Below, piece by piece: positions 1 to 8,690 of a stretch of 64,000 nt of DNA. Within the stretch, counting starts at the first letter, position 1; every line of letters starts with the position of its first letter. The notes under the pieces are model-generated. The model was given only the letters and a program-made list of their open reading frames with translations, was not told the DNA's origin and made no database searches. The translations under genes were made by a program, and so were the position numbers. This DNA is from Collinsella sp. An307 (GTDB lineage Bacteria; Actinomycetota; Coriobacteriia; Coriobacteriales; Coriobacteriaceae), in the NCBI RefSeq assembly GCF_002161805.1, contig NZ_NFIP01000001.1, positions 186,001-250,000 of the forward strand, in the 5' to 3' direction.

Positions 1-16
1 CTCGCCTCGGGGGCGT

Positions 17-529
17 TTGCGCTGGTATCTCATCCAGGTGCCGGAAGGCCGCGAGCGGTCGCTTTGCGGGGACGTGCTCCGGTTGGTACCGCGCGACGTT
101 CTGGCCGATGCCTTTGTCATCATGCACGAGCGCTGGATGAAGCGCTCGGGTGAGTGGTTTACGCAGGAATGCGTGATGCATCCGGGATTCATCTTTGCGG
201 TGACAGGAGACGCCGCGGCGCTTTCCAAGGCGCTCGGCACGCTTACGCTCCCGGTGCGTCCCGCGGCTGCCGACGAGCGCTCGTGGGCTCCGCTTGCCGA
301 TGAGGCACGCGACTGGTTTGCCGCCGCGATGGACGAGCGGCATGTGATCCGCAGTTCTACGGCGGTGATCGCGGACGGCGCGCTCCACGTTGAGGAGGGG
401 CCGCTCGTGGGTCAAGAGGACCGGCTGAGCGGGCTCAACCGTCACAAGCGCTTCTGCCGCGTGCGCGTGGCGGATGCGGACGGCGGCTTTGTGGAGAGCG
501 TGCCGCTCAGTGTTCCGAGTAAGAGCTAA
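17..529 (+). CDS. NusG-family antiterminator, LoaP/UpxY-like
   Basis: Probable specialised NusG paralogue that binds RNA polymerase so that a long polysaccharide operon is transcribed to the end. The N-terminus MRWYLIQVPEGRE matches the first strand of an NGN domain. HPGFIFAVTGD (about residues 55-65) corresponds to the NGN P-G-Y-[IV]-F-[VI] strand. The tail EEGPLVGQEDRL (about 125-136) followed by NRHKRF has the shape of the KOW domain in LoaP/UpxY proteins. At 170 residues it is of normal family length. The TTG start is uncertain because the frame stays open to the window edge. It stands first in the polysaccharide cluster, the usual place for this family. The family call is firm; the target operon is inferred from position. 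Confidence 0.72.
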   Translation: MRWYLIQVPEGRERSLCGDVLRLVPRDVLADAFVIMHERWMKRSGEWFTQECVMHPGFIFAVTGDAAALSKALGTLTLPVRPAAADERSWAPLADEARDWFAAAMDERHVIRSSTAVIADGALHVEEGPLVGQEDRLSGLNRHKRFCRVRVADADGGFVESVPLSVPSKS

Positions 530-610
530 CGGCGCCATCGCGCTGATTTTTGGAGACCGGTGCCGGGATGGGATGGAACGAATCGCAGGACATAACTCCG
601 CACATGCGGC

Positions 611-620
611 GGGGGGGGGG
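611..620. repeat. Run of ten G between the antiterminator and sugar transferase genes
   Basis: Ten consecutive G lie 36 to 45 bases before the GTG start of the sugar transferase, in the untranslated leader or promoter spacer. A length change would not alter a reading frame here but could change promoter spacing or leader structure. It could also be an assembly miscount. Confidence 0.7.
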
Positions 621-655
621 CACTCGATGCTCGGGATAGCGCCGCGGGGGCGTGT

Positions 656-1483
656 GTGATGGCTGCTGCGAAAAAGCCGGCGTTGCAGGTGCCTGTGGCC
701 GGATTGCAGGCAGGGACTGGCTCGGCTCAAAACCATGATTCGTCAGCGGCTTCTGCTGGCGAGGTGCATGGATCTTGGACTCGCGCGGATGTTACCGATT
801 CTGAGGCGGCGCATATGCTGTACGGTGCCGACTCCGGAGTGCAGCCTCTCCTCGATCGGCACGCGTACCGCACGGTCAAACGTATTATCGATATCGTGGC
901 ATCGGGCGCTGTCATTGTTGTGCTGCTGGTCCCCAGCGTTGTTTTGTCTGCGGCGATCTGCATAGCTTCGCCCGGCGCCGGTCCGCTCTATAGCCAGTTG
1001 CGCGTGGGGCGGGTACGTCGTGACGGCACGTTTTACCTCTTTCGCATGTGGAAGTTCCGCTCCATGGTCCCACATGCCGACAAGCTGCTCGACGAACTGA
1101 AGGATTTGAACGAGGCCGACGGCCCCATGTTCAAAATCAAGGACGACCCGCGTGTTATTCCCGGCATTGGAAAGTTCATCCGCAGGCATTCGATTGATGA
1201 GCTACCGCAGTTGCTGAACGTCTTTGCCGGTCAAATGAGCCTCATCGGACCGCGCCCCGCCCTGCCGAAGGAGATTCTTCAGTACGACGGTCGCGCCATG
1301 CAGCGCTTGCGTGTTAAGCCTGGCTGCGGCGGCGCATGGCAGGCCGGTGAGCGTAGCGACTCGTCTTTTGAGGGCATGGTCGATCTTGATCTTGAGTACA
1401 TCGAGCAAAGCTCGCTCGCGCACGACCTCGGACTCGTTTTTGGGACCCTGCGCTCGATGTTTAGCGGGAAGGGGGCGTACTGA
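656..1483 (+). CDS. Bacterial sugar transferase (polyprenyl-phosphate hexose-1-phosphate transferase)
   Basis: Priming enzyme of the locus: moves a sugar-1-phosphate from a UDP-sugar onto undecaprenyl phosphate at the inner face of the membrane. A variable, Ala-rich N-terminal stretch of about 70 residues is followed by one membrane segment (about 76-103, IDIVASGAVIVVLLVP) and the catalytic domain with RMWKFRSM, DELPQLLNV, MSLIGPRPALP and KPGCGGAWQ, all hallmarks of the family. The single membrane segment makes it a short, PglC-like monotopic form rather than a multi-spanning WbaP. Start is GTG 656 or the adjacent ATG 659; no other start lies in frame upstream before a stop. Its stop overlaps the next start (TGATG). 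Confidence 0.9.
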   Translation: MMAAAKKPALQVPVAGLQAGTGSAQNHDSSAASAGEVHGSWTRADVTDSEAAHMLYGADSGVQPLLDRHAYRTVKRIIDIVASGAVIVVLLVPSVVLSAAICIASPGAGPLYSQLRVGRVRRDGTFYLFRMWKFRSMVPHADKLLDELKDLNEADGPMFKIKDDPRVIPGIGKFIRRHSIDELPQLLNVFAGQMSLIGPRPALPKEILQYDGRAMQRLRVKPGCGGAWQAGERSDSSFEGMVDLDLEYIEQSSLAHDLGLVFGTLRSMFSGKGAY

Positions 1484-2253
1484 TGGCTGAAGGCACTTCG
1501 TTTCCCGGACGTGTCGCCGTCATGGGGGTTCCGGTTGACCCTTGGACGATGGCCCAGACGGTTGCCAAGACTAAGGAGCTGATTGGCTCGGACTCGTTCG
1601 CACACCTTATCGGCGTGAACGCCGACAAGGTGTTGCAGATGCGCGACGATCCTGAGATGGACGCTATCGTGCGTCGCTGCGAAATCGTCAATGCCGACGG
1701 CGCCTCGATGGTGATGGCTGCTCGGAGGCTCGGGGTCTCCGTACCGGAGAGGGTCGCGGGTATCGACCTCATGGGAGAGCTGTGTGCGCTTGCGGAGAAT
1801 GAGGGCTACCGAGTGTTTCTTCTCGGTGCCAAGCGCGAGATCGTGGAGCGTACGCGCGACGTGCTCTTAGGGAACTATCCGGAGCTCCCCATCGCGGGCG
1901 TTCGCGACGGCTATTTCGGGGAGGACGAGTTCGACGCCGTCGCCGACGAGGTTCGCGCGAGCGGCGCGCAGATAACCTTCGTGGGAATCACCTCGCCCAA
2001 GAAGGAGCGCCTGATCGAGCGCTTCCGCGAGCTCGGGCTCAAGGGCGCCTACGTGGGCGTGGGAGGGAGCTTTGACGTCGTGTCCGGGGCGATTCCACGT
2101 GCCCCCATATGGATGCAACGGGCCCACTTGGAGTGGCTGTTCCGCATGATGCAGGAGCCCGGCAGGCTTGCAAAGAGATACGTCGTCGGCAACGCCCGGT
2201 TCATGGCGCTGCTGCGCAAGGAGGAGAAGCGGATGAAGGGGGCTTCCCGGTGA
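1483..2253 (+). CDS. WecG/TagA/CpsF-family glycosyltransferase
   Basis: GT26-family enzyme; characterised members add N-acetylmannosamine or its uronic acid to a lipid-linked sugar. Seen: GVPVDPWT near the N-terminus, VNADKVLQMRDDPEM, NADGASMVMAARRLG (about 65-80), RVFLLGAKREIV, and GAYVGVGGSFDVVSG (about 188-202), a run typical of the family. Length (256 residues) is normal. It is followed directly by a UDP-GlcNAc 2-epimerase, which makes UDP-ManNAc, so the acceptor chain probably carries a ManNAc-type sugar as second residue. ATG 1483 overlaps the previous stop; the end overlaps the GTG of the epimerase. Confidence 0.9.
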   Translation: MAEGTSFPGRVAVMGVPVDPWTMAQTVAKTKELIGSDSFAHLIGVNADKVLQMRDDPEMDAIVRRCEIVNADGASMVMAARRLGVSVPERVAGIDLMGELCALAENEGYRVFLLGAKREIVERTRDVLLGNYPELPIAGVRDGYFGEDEFDAVADEVRASGAQITFVGITSPKKERLIERFRELGLKGAYVGVGGSFDVVSGAIPRAPIWMQRAHLEWLFRMMQEPGRLAKRYVVGNARFMALLRKEEKRMKGASR

Positions 2254-3359
2254 GGAAGGTCATGCTCGTCTTCGGCACCCGCCCGGAGGCCATCAAGATG
2301 TGCCCGCTCGTGCTGGAGCTTAAGAATCGCCCCGACGAGTTCGAGACGGTCGTGTGCACCACGGGCCAGCACCGCGAGATGCTCGACCAGGTCCTAACCG
2401 TGTTCGGTGTGGAGCCTGATTGCGACCTGCACGTGATGAAGCCCGGGCAGACGCTCTTCGACATCACGAGCGACGTGCTGCTGAGAATCAGGTCTGTACT
2501 GGAGGATGAGCGCCCTGACGCCGTGCTCGTCCACGGGGACACGACGACCTCCTTCGCGGCGGCGCTGTCCGCCTTCTACCTCCAGATTCCCGTGGGACAC
2601 GTGGAGGCGGGCCTGCGCACCCGGAACCTCTACTCTCCGTGGCCCGAGGAGTTCAACCGCCAAGCTGTGGACGTGGTCTCCCGGTGGTACTTTGCGCCGA
2701 CAGAGACGTCCCGTCAGAACCTCCTCGACGAGGCGAAGCCCGACGAGAGGATCTTCGTCACCGGCAACACCGGCATCGACGCGCTGAGGACGACGGTCAG
2801 GGACGATTACTCGAACCCCTGGCTCGACTGGGCGTCGGACAGCAGGCTCATCCTCATCACGGCCCACCGCCGCGAGAACCTGGGCGAGCCCATGCATCGC
2901 ATGTTCCGCGCCATACGCCGCGTCATGGAGGAGCGGCCGGACACGAAGGCGATCTACCCCATCCACATGAACCCCCAGGTGCGGAAGGCCGCCCACGAGG
3001 AGCTGGACGGCTTCAGCAGGCTCAGGATCATCGATCCGCTCGAGGTCGTGGACTTCCACAACTTCATGGCCCGCTCCTACCTCATCCTCACCGACTCGGG
3101 CGGCATCCAGGAGGAGGCTCCCTCCCTCGGCAAGCCCGTGCTCGTCATGCGCGACACGACCGAGCGCCCCGAGGGCGTGGCGGCGGGGACGCTTCGGCTC
3201 GTCGGCACCGAGGAGGAGAGAATCTATCACGAGTTTTCCCACCTGCTCGACGACCCCGCGGAGTACAGGGCAATGTCCCATGCCTCCAACCCGTACGGCG
3301 ACGGACATGCGAGCGAGCGAATCGCCGGGATCTTGGCTGGGGGCGGTGCAGATGAATAG
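2250..3359 (+). CDS. wecB: UDP-N-acetylglucosamine 2-epimerase (non-hydrolysing)
   Basis: Cytoplasmic epimerase interconverting UDP-GlcNAc and UDP-ManNAc. Recognisable motifs in order: LVFGTRPEAIKM at the N-terminus, VLVHGDTTTSFAAAL, VGHVEAGLRT, PWPEEFNRQ, VTGNTGIDAL, LITAHRRENLG, and LTDSGGIQEEAPSLGKPVL near the C-terminus, with the conserved Asp, Glu and His residues in place. GTG 2250 was chosen because it overlaps the upstream stop (GTGA) and gives a 369-residue protein of the usual length; the longer open frame upstream only reads through the previous gene. It probably supplies the substrate of the WecG-like transferase encoded just before it. Confidence 0.93.
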   Translation: MRKVMLVFGTRPEAIKMCPLVLELKNRPDEFETVVCTTGQHREMLDQVLTVFGVEPDCDLHVMKPGQTLFDITSDVLLRIRSVLEDERPDAVLVHGDTTTSFAAALSAFYLQIPVGHVEAGLRTRNLYSPWPEEFNRQAVDVVSRWYFAPTETSRQNLLDEAKPDERIFVTGNTGIDALRTTVRDDYSNPWLDWASDSRLILITAHRRENLGEPMHRMFRAIRRVMEERPDTKAIYPIHMNPQVRKAAHEELDGFSRLRIIDPLEVVDFHNFMARSYLILTDSGGIQEEAPSLGKPVLVMRDTTERPEGVAAGTLRLVGTEEERIYHEFSHLLDDPAEYRAMSHASNPYGDGHASERIAGILAGGGADE

Positions 3360-4470
3360 GGGTCTTGGCAAGCCGAAGGTTGAGATCCTGACCATCCACT
3401 TCGGGATAAACCACGGCTCGGTTCTCCAATGCTACGCGCTCTCGAAGACGCTTCGGGAGCTGGGAGCCGAGGTCGAGGTCGTCGACTACGTCCCGGCGCG
3501 CTACAAGATGTGGAACAACGTCAAGATTAAGTACCCCGAGAAGAGCCTCCCGTGGAAGCTGGCGTTTTTGCTCGCTAGCTCCGTGATCAGGTTTCCCCAG
3601 AAGGTCGTTTTTCGAGGATACCTGAAAAAGCATCTCGCCCTGAGTCGACGCTTCTCCGAGCCGCGCAAGCTTGCCGATGGGTGCCCGGACGCCGACCTCT
3701 ACCTCGTGGGCAGCGACCAGGTCTGGAACTCGAGCTACAACGGCAGAGAGGACAAGAGCTACTTGCTCGGGTTCGCGCCGCAGGGGGCGGCAAGGGCGTC
3801 GTACGCAGCGAGCATCGGCAAAGACGAGTTGACCGAGGAGGAGGGTTCTGGCATCGCCCGCGGCGTCCAGTCGTTTTGGGGCGTCTCCGTGCGGGAGGAA
3901 AGGGCTGCCGAGCAGTTGGCAAACTTCGGCGTCGAGGCGCGCGTCGACCTGGATCCGGTCTTCCTGCTCGACCGCGAGCAATGGTGCGAGCTCGCCTCGA
4001 CAAGGACGAGACGAGAGCCGTACGTCCTGGTGTACGTCATCGCCCAAGGCTACGAGGAGATGGTGCGCCAGGCCCGCGAGATCGCGGACCGGCTCGGCGC
4101 GAGGCTGTACATCCTCTCGGTGAGGCCCATCCGCATTCCCGGCGTGGACCGCAACTTCCTGTTCGCCACCCCCTCGGATTTCCTCGCGCTCTTCAGGGAC
4201 GCCGCCTTCGTGGTGTCGAACTCGTTCCACGGCACGGCCTTCTCGATCATCTTCCGCAAGCGCTTCCTCACCTACGCCGCGAGGTACAACGCCCGCATAG
4301 AGAACATCCTCTCCATCATGGGTTTGGGGCGCCGTCTGGTGACCAAGAGGTTCGATGACGCCTTGGTTTCGGAAGAGATCGACTACGTTGCCCCGGCAGC
4401 CGCGATCGCTAAAGGCGCGGAGAGCGCCCGCGCCTACCTTCGGGGGCTTCTCGAGGAGGCTGCGCGATGA
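3352..4470 (+). CDS. Polysaccharide pyruvyl transferase family protein, copy 1
   Basis: Member of the WcaK/CsaB family, which transfers pyruvate from phosphoenolpyruvate to form ketals on surface glycans. Seen: an N-terminal ILTIHFGINHGSVLQ (a GT-B-like nucleotide-fold start with the family N-x-G-S/A-x-LQ motif), LVGSDQVWN about residue 120, YAASIGKDELT, VREERAAEQL, LDPVFLLDREQW, and VVSNSFHGTAFSIIFRKRF near the C-terminus, a hallmark of the family. The start ATG 3352 overlaps the epimerase stop, and the stop overlaps the next gene (ATGA). Its neighbour is an FrhB-like iron-sulfur flavoprotein, a pairing repeated at 11324-13741. Confidence 0.88.
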   Translation: MNRGLGKPKVEILTIHFGINHGSVLQCYALSKTLRELGAEVEVVDYVPARYKMWNNVKIKYPEKSLPWKLAFLLASSVIRFPQKVVFRGYLKKHLALSRRFSEPRKLADGCPDADLYLVGSDQVWNSSYNGREDKSYLLGFAPQGAARASYAASIGKDELTEEEGSGIARGVQSFWGVSVREERAAEQLANFGVEARVDLDPVFLLDREQWCELASTRTRREPYVLVYVIAQGYEEMVRQAREIADRLGARLYILSVRPIRIPGVDRNFLFATPSDFLALFRDAAFVVSNSFHGTAFSIIFRKRFLTYAARYNARIENILSIMGLGRRLVTKRFDDALVSEEIDYVAPAAAIAKGAESARAYLRGLLEEAAR

Positions 4471-5636
4471 TCGGAAGCATCGGCCCTGCCTGCACGGGCT
4501 GCGGCGCATGTATCGCCTCCTGCCCCAAGTCGTGCATCTCCATGGAGGAGCGAGAGCTCGGGCACATGTATCCCGTGGTGGACGAGCAGATGTGCGTCGG
4601 CTGCGGAGCTTGTCTGCGCGCGTGCCACGCGGCGAGGCCCTTCGAGCAAGGGGCGTTCGAGGGGCGCGCGTTCGCCGTTCAGGCGATTGATCGGGAAATC
4701 CTGGAGGATTCGTCTTCGGGCGGAGCGTTTTCCCTCCTTGCTGCGGAAGTGCTCCTAGCGAACGGCGTCGTGTACGGATCGCGCTGGAAGCGCGGGGAAG
4801 GCGCGTCTCACGTCAGGGTCACGGCGCCTGGAGGGCTGGACGCGCTGCGCCGCTCCAAATACGTTCAGAGCGATACGACGGGGATATTCGGTCTCGTCAA
4901 GGGCGATTTGGCTGCGGGAGCCGACGTGCTGTTCGTCGGGACGCCCTGTCAAGTCGCGGCGCTGAAGGCGTTTCTCGGCAGCGATTCCGAGAATCTCGTG
5001 ACCGTCGACCTCGTCTGCCATGGTGTTCCTTCGTCCGCCTTTTTCGAGGATTATCTTCTATGGTTCGAGAAAAAGACGGGGAAATCCCTGATTGAGTACA
5101 ACTCACGTGACAAGGTCGCTGCCGGTTGGTCCTACCTCGGTTCGTACAGAACCGAGGCAGGACCAAGGTCGGCCCTACCGGTCGATGACCCATACGTTCT
5201 AACATTCAACCAAAGTGCCACGTTCAGGCGGTGCTGCTACGCATGCCCCTATGCCGGGGCGAGGCGCGTCGGTGACATCACACTCGGAGACTTCTGGGGC
5301 GTCGAGCGGCTTCACCTTGGTGTCGACCTCGACGGCGGGGTCTCCGTTGCGCTTGCCAATTCGAAAAAGGGACTGAATTTTCTCAATCGTGCATGCGCAA
5401 ACAGCGCTTTTTTCAAAGAGGTGCGGTTCGATGACGCCGCGCGGTCGAACGCCAACCTGACCCGACCCTCGTCACTGCCGTCCGAGCGCGAGGAGTTCGC
5501 CGACGCGTACGCGGCCGGCGGGTTTCCTGCGGTCGCGTCGTTGGCGGCGCGCCGCTACAAGAAGGAGATCCTGAAGAGCCGCTTCAAGCGCGCCGTGCCC
5601 ACGTCGATCAAGCGCCTCGTCAAGGGGGCGGTCTGA
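4467..5636 (+). CDS. FrhB/F420H2-dehydrogenase beta-like iron-sulfur flavoprotein with N-terminal ferredoxin domain
   Basis: Two 4Fe-4S sites lie at the N-terminus (Cys9/12/15/19 and Cys43/46/49/53), followed by the FrhB_FdhB domains: SSSGGAFSLLA, RSKYVQSDT, FVGTPCQVAALKAFL (with the family Cys), VDLVCHGVPS, and late CPYAGARRVGDITLGDFWG. The family covers F420-reducing hydrogenase and glutamate synthase beta-like subunits, but members in glycan loci next to pyruvyl transferases have no assigned reaction. It probably performs a flavin-dependent redox step on a sugar or on the ketal; that is inference. The start ATG overlaps the pyruvyl transferase stop by four bases, and the stop overlaps the next start, so translation is likely coupled. 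Confidence 0.85.
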   Translation: MIGSIGPACTGCGACIASCPKSCISMEERELGHMYPVVDEQMCVGCGACLRACHAARPFEQGAFEGRAFAVQAIDREILEDSSSGGAFSLLAAEVLLANGVVYGSRWKRGEGASHVRVTAPGGLDALRRSKYVQSDTTGIFGLVKGDLAAGADVLFVGTPCQVAALKAFLGSDSENLVTVDLVCHGVPSSAFFEDYLLWFEKKTGKSLIEYNSRDKVAAGWSYLGSYRTEAGPRSALPVDDPYVLTFNQSATFRRCCYACPYAGARRVGDITLGDFWGVERLHLGVDLDGGVSVALANSKKGLNFLNRACANSAFFKEVRFDDAARSNANLTRPSSLPSEREEFADAYAAGGFPAVASLAARRYKKEILKSRFKRAVPTSIKRLVKGAV

Positions 5637-6808
5637 TGGCGGTAGCGAAGAAGGTCATGCACGTCACCATGCGATGGGGCCACGGTGTCGGCGGGGTCAA
5701 GCGGTTCATCCACAACGCCGTCGAGGCCCTGCCGGAAGACGAGTATCGGCAAGTCGTCGCATCCCTGGGCCCCGTCACGGGAGAAGATCAGGGGCTGACG
5801 GTTCTCGGCCCGGTCGTCCAGGACGGACGGCTCGCGGGAAAGCGCAGCATGCTGGACATGATGCGGTTCTTCGAGACCGAGTCGCCGGACGTCGTCCACA
5901 TACACTGCAACAACGGCGTCGGCCTGCTCTGCGCGGAGGCGGCGCGCCGCGCGGGGCGAGTTGTGCGGGTGGTGCACTCGCACAATTCTTCGCTTGGCAG
6001 CGGCGAGCTGTGGAAACGCGCCGGCGATGCCGCGCTCAAGCTGATGTACTCGGCTTCGCCTACGGCGCGCGTCGCGTGCTCAAAGGTGGCAGGCGACTGG
6101 CTCTTCGGCAGCAGGCCCTACACGGTCATCAGGAACGGCATCGACCTGGAGAGGTTCGCGTTCTCCCCTGAGCAGCGTACGGCGGTGCGCGAAGCGCTAG
6201 GCGTACCTGAGGGGGCATCCCTAATCGGGCTCGTCGGCGCTGGGATACCGGTCAAGAACACATCGTTCGCCATCGAACTTCTCGCCCGTCTGCGTGAAGC
6301 CGGGCGAGACGCATACCTCGTCCTCCTCGGGGAAGGCGAGGAATCGGAGATGCTTGTCGCGCGCGCCGCAGAGCTAGGGGTTGCGTCTTGGACGCACTTC
6401 ACCGGCACTGTGAGCGACGCATGGCGCTACTACAGCGCCATGGACTGCCTTATCATGCCGAGCTTTTACGAAGGACTCCCCATTACCCTTATCGAAGCCC
6501 AAGCCAACGGTCTACCCTGCGCCGTTTCAGACACCGTCTCCCGAGAGGTGGACGTAGCCGGAATCGTCAGCTTCCTTCCGCTGGATGATTGCACATCCTG
6601 GCTAGATGGTACAGACCGTGCGGTTTCAAAAGGGTGTCTGCGATGCATCGGAGACTCACGACTCACCGTCTCACAAATCAAAAAAGCTGGTTATTCAATT
6701 GAAGATCTTGGTTCGCAACTGAGAACGCTATACGCAGGCGAGTCTCAAGTGCGTAACAACCAAGATAGTGATAGTGATAGTGACATTAGGGGGCTCTTGT
6801 GCTTTTAG
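5636..6808 (+). CDS. Glycosyltransferase family 4
   Basis: Retaining GT-B glycosyltransferase of the polysaccharide locus. Seen: MRWGHGVGGVKRFIHNAV at the N-terminus with the Gly-rich acceptor-side loop, VVHIHCNNGVGL, VRVVHSHNSSLGSGE, VIRNGIDLERFAFSP mid-protein, LIGLVGAGIPVKN, LLGEGEE, and MDCLIMPSFYEGLPITLIEA, the nucleotide-sugar E-x7-E region. The order and spacing resemble EpsF-like enzymes. The C-terminus after about residue 330 is low in family signal and ends in a DSDSDSD run encoded by a three-fold GATAGT repeat (6764-6781). Donor and acceptor are unknown. ATG 5636 overlaps the upstream stop. Confidence 0.88.
   Translation: MAVAKKVMHVTMRWGHGVGGVKRFIHNAVEALPEDEYRQVVASLGPVTGEDQGLTVLGPVVQDGRLAGKRSMLDMMRFFETESPDVVHIHCNNGVGLLCAEAARRAGRVVRVVHSHNSSLGSGELWKRAGDAALKLMYSASPTARVACSKVAGDWLFGSRPYTVIRNGIDLERFAFSPEQRTAVREALGVPEGASLIGLVGAGIPVKNTSFAIELLARLREAGRDAYLVLLGEGEESEMLVARAAELGVASWTHFTGTVSDAWRYYSAMDCLIMPSFYEGLPITLIEAQANGLPCAVSDTVSREVDVAGIVSFLPLDDCTSWLDGTDRAVSKGCLRCIGDSRLTVSQIKKAGYSIEDLGSQLRTLYAGESQVRNNQDSDSDSDIRGLLCF
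6764..6781. repeat. Three tandem GATAGT units in the 3' end of the GT4 gene
   Basis: Hexanucleotide GATAGT occurs three times in a row and encodes Asp-Ser pairs. Because the unit is six bases, copy-number change would lengthen or shorten the acidic tail without a frameshift. Confidence 0.75.
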
Positions 6809-7848
6809 CGCGAAATGGGAAACCGACGATCTCGGCCATAGTGCCCGTCTACAACGTCGAGCGCTACGTCCGCCAATGTCTGGACGCCCTGCTCGCCCAG
6901 ACCTACCCGCTGGAGGAAATCATCCTCGTGGACGACGGCTCTACGGACTCGAGCGGTGCCATCTGCGACGATTACGCCGCCGCACACGAGAAGGTCATCG
7001 CTGTACACAAACAGAACGCCGGCCTCGGCTACGCGCGGAACACCGGCTTGGACAGCCTCACACGCCCGAGCGACTACGTCATGTTCGTCGATTCCGACGA
7101 CTGGCTGGAGAAGGACGCCGTCGAGTACCTCGTCAGGGCGCTCGGCGGCGACCCGGCCGACTGCGTCATCGGAGGCCACACGAAGAAAACCGCCGATGGC
7201 GAGACCGTCTTCGAGCTCAAGTTGGAGAACCGCCGCTTCGAGGGCTCCGAGGTCCAGGAGGAGCTGCTGCCGCGCCTGTGCGGGAGCATGCCGTCATCGC
7301 ACGATTCCGTGCCGATGTCGGCATACTCCGCCTTGTACAGGCGGAGCATGCTCGAGGAGCACAGCCTGCGCTTCCCCTCCGAGCGGGAGATGATCTCGGA
7401 GGACTTCGTTTTCAAGTTCTACTTCCTCCTGCACGCGCGCACGGCCGCCCTCAGCGACTTCACCGGCTACTGTTACCGCACCGCGCAGGGTTCCCTCACC
7501 ACGAGCTACCGTCCCGACCGCTTCGAGGCGTGCGTCAGGTTCTACAAGAGGGTTCAGGAGATGATTCGCGAGGAGAGCCTCACCGATGAGTGCCTGCTCC
7601 GCCTCGACAAGACCTTCTTCATCTACCTCCGCATGTGCGTCAAGCAAGAAAGACCGAAAGTGAGCGGGTCTCATCGCGAAGAGGCGCTGCACAGCCTACA
7701 AAGCATGGTCTCCGCAGAAGTAGTCCAGAAGGCGATTGAGTCGTACCCGGTCTCTCGTCTTGGGATTCGGCAGCGATTCTTCCTTCGCCTGGTCGAGAAG
7801 CGCCGGGCGAGCACTCTTCTGGCTCTGGCAAACGCGGGAGTGCTCTAG
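6799..7848 (+). CDS. Glycosyltransferase family 2
   Basis: Inverting GT-A glycosyltransferase. Seen: ISAIVPVYNVERYVRQCLD at residues 10-28, LVDDGSTDSSGAICDDYA, NAGLGYARNTGLD, MFVDSDDWLE (the metal-binding DxD region) and SEDFVFKFY, a conserved catalytic-loop motif. The remaining C-terminal part is helical and variable, as usual. The GTG start at 6799 is preceded by AGGGGG and overlaps the end of the GT4 gene by ten bases; the next in-frame starts would delete the first strand of the fold. Sugar specificity cannot be read from the sequence. Confidence 0.88.
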   Translation: MLLARNGKPTISAIVPVYNVERYVRQCLDALLAQTYPLEEIILVDDGSTDSSGAICDDYAAAHEKVIAVHKQNAGLGYARNTGLDSLTRPSDYVMFVDSDDWLEKDAVEYLVRALGGDPADCVIGGHTKKTADGETVFELKLENRRFEGSEVQEELLPRLCGSMPSSHDSVPMSAYSALYRRSMLEEHSLRFPSEREMISEDFVFKFYFLLHARTAALSDFTGYCYRTAQGSLTTSYRPDRFEACVRFYKRVQEMIREESLTDECLLRLDKTFFIYLRMCVKQERPKVSGSHREEALHSLQSMVSAEVVQKAIESYPVSRLGIRQRFFLRLVEKRRASTLLALANAGVL

Positions 7849-7934
7849 GCAAGGGCGCAGAGAAATCCGAAGTTGCGGGAAAGCAAACGGACAGAGCGAG
7901 ACATGCTCCCATCGGAATCAAAAGGAGGTAAGAG

Positions 7935-8646
7935 ATGGGGAACCCGGTCAATGCGATATGCAGAAAGCTGCTGTACGGCTATAAAGCCACAAGCAAGTCC
8001 TACATCGACCACCTGAGAAGGATCGGAACCGAAATCGGTCAGGACGTGTACATTTACAACCCCGATATCACGCATATCGACGAGACCAACCCCCATCTGC
8101 TCAGCATGGGCAACCACGTCCGCATAACGGGCCCCGCAACAATACTGACCCACGATTACTCATGGTCGGTGATCAAGCACAAGTACGGCGAAATCTGCGG
8201 AAAGCAAAGGGCCGTCACGATTGGCGACGGGGTGTTCGTGGGCTGGGGCGCAGCCGTCCTTTGCGGCACGACGGTTGGCGACCACACGATAATCGGCGCC
8301 CAGGCTGTGGTGAGCGGCAGGGTCGATTCCGATTCCGTCTACGCGGGAAACCCTGCAAAAAAGATAGTGACGCTAGATGAGTTCTACGCGAAAAGAAAAA
8401 GAGAAGCAACTCGCCGAGGCAGTTGCTTATGTGAATGCTTATTACGTGCGTTTCGGGAAGGAAATCCCTGCCGAGAAGCTAGACGAGTACTTCTTCCTTT
8501 TCGCATCAAAAGAGAACGGTGAACTTTACCGATACAAGATAGGGCTTATGGGGAACGAGGCGAGAACCCTAGAAATGTTAGGCGCAACGCAATCCCGATT
8601 CGATTCCTCCGAAAGCTTCTTGGCCTATTGCAAGGAACAGCGTTGA
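7935..8646 (+). pseudogene. Left-handed beta-helix (hexapeptide repeat) acyltransferase, frameshifted
   Basis: Probable O-acetyltransferase acting on the glycan. After a strong AAAGGAGG ribosome-binding site, ATG 7935 opens a LbetaH protein with VTIGDGVFVGWGAAVLCG, TTVGDHTIIGAQAVVSG and YAGNPAKKI, the standard end of the helix. At about 8391-8402 the frame changes: the first frame runs on as KRKREATRRG and unrelated residues to 8522, while a +1 frame continues sensibly as KQLAEAVAYVNAYYVRFGKE to a stop at 8646, the usual helical tail of this subfamily. Removing one A from the AAAAA run at 8396-8400 restores one frame. The catalytic helix is intact, so a shortened active enzyme remains possible. 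A sequencing error is the main alternative. Confidence 0.8.
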
Positions 8647-8690
8647 TGTGCGGTTCGAAATTGCGAGTTTTTTGAGGGTGCAGAATCTGA

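Noticed and set aside
2394-3395. A 333-codon minus-strand frame over the epimerase
   Set aside because: Shadow of the epimerase gene, whose motifs are complete on the plus strand.
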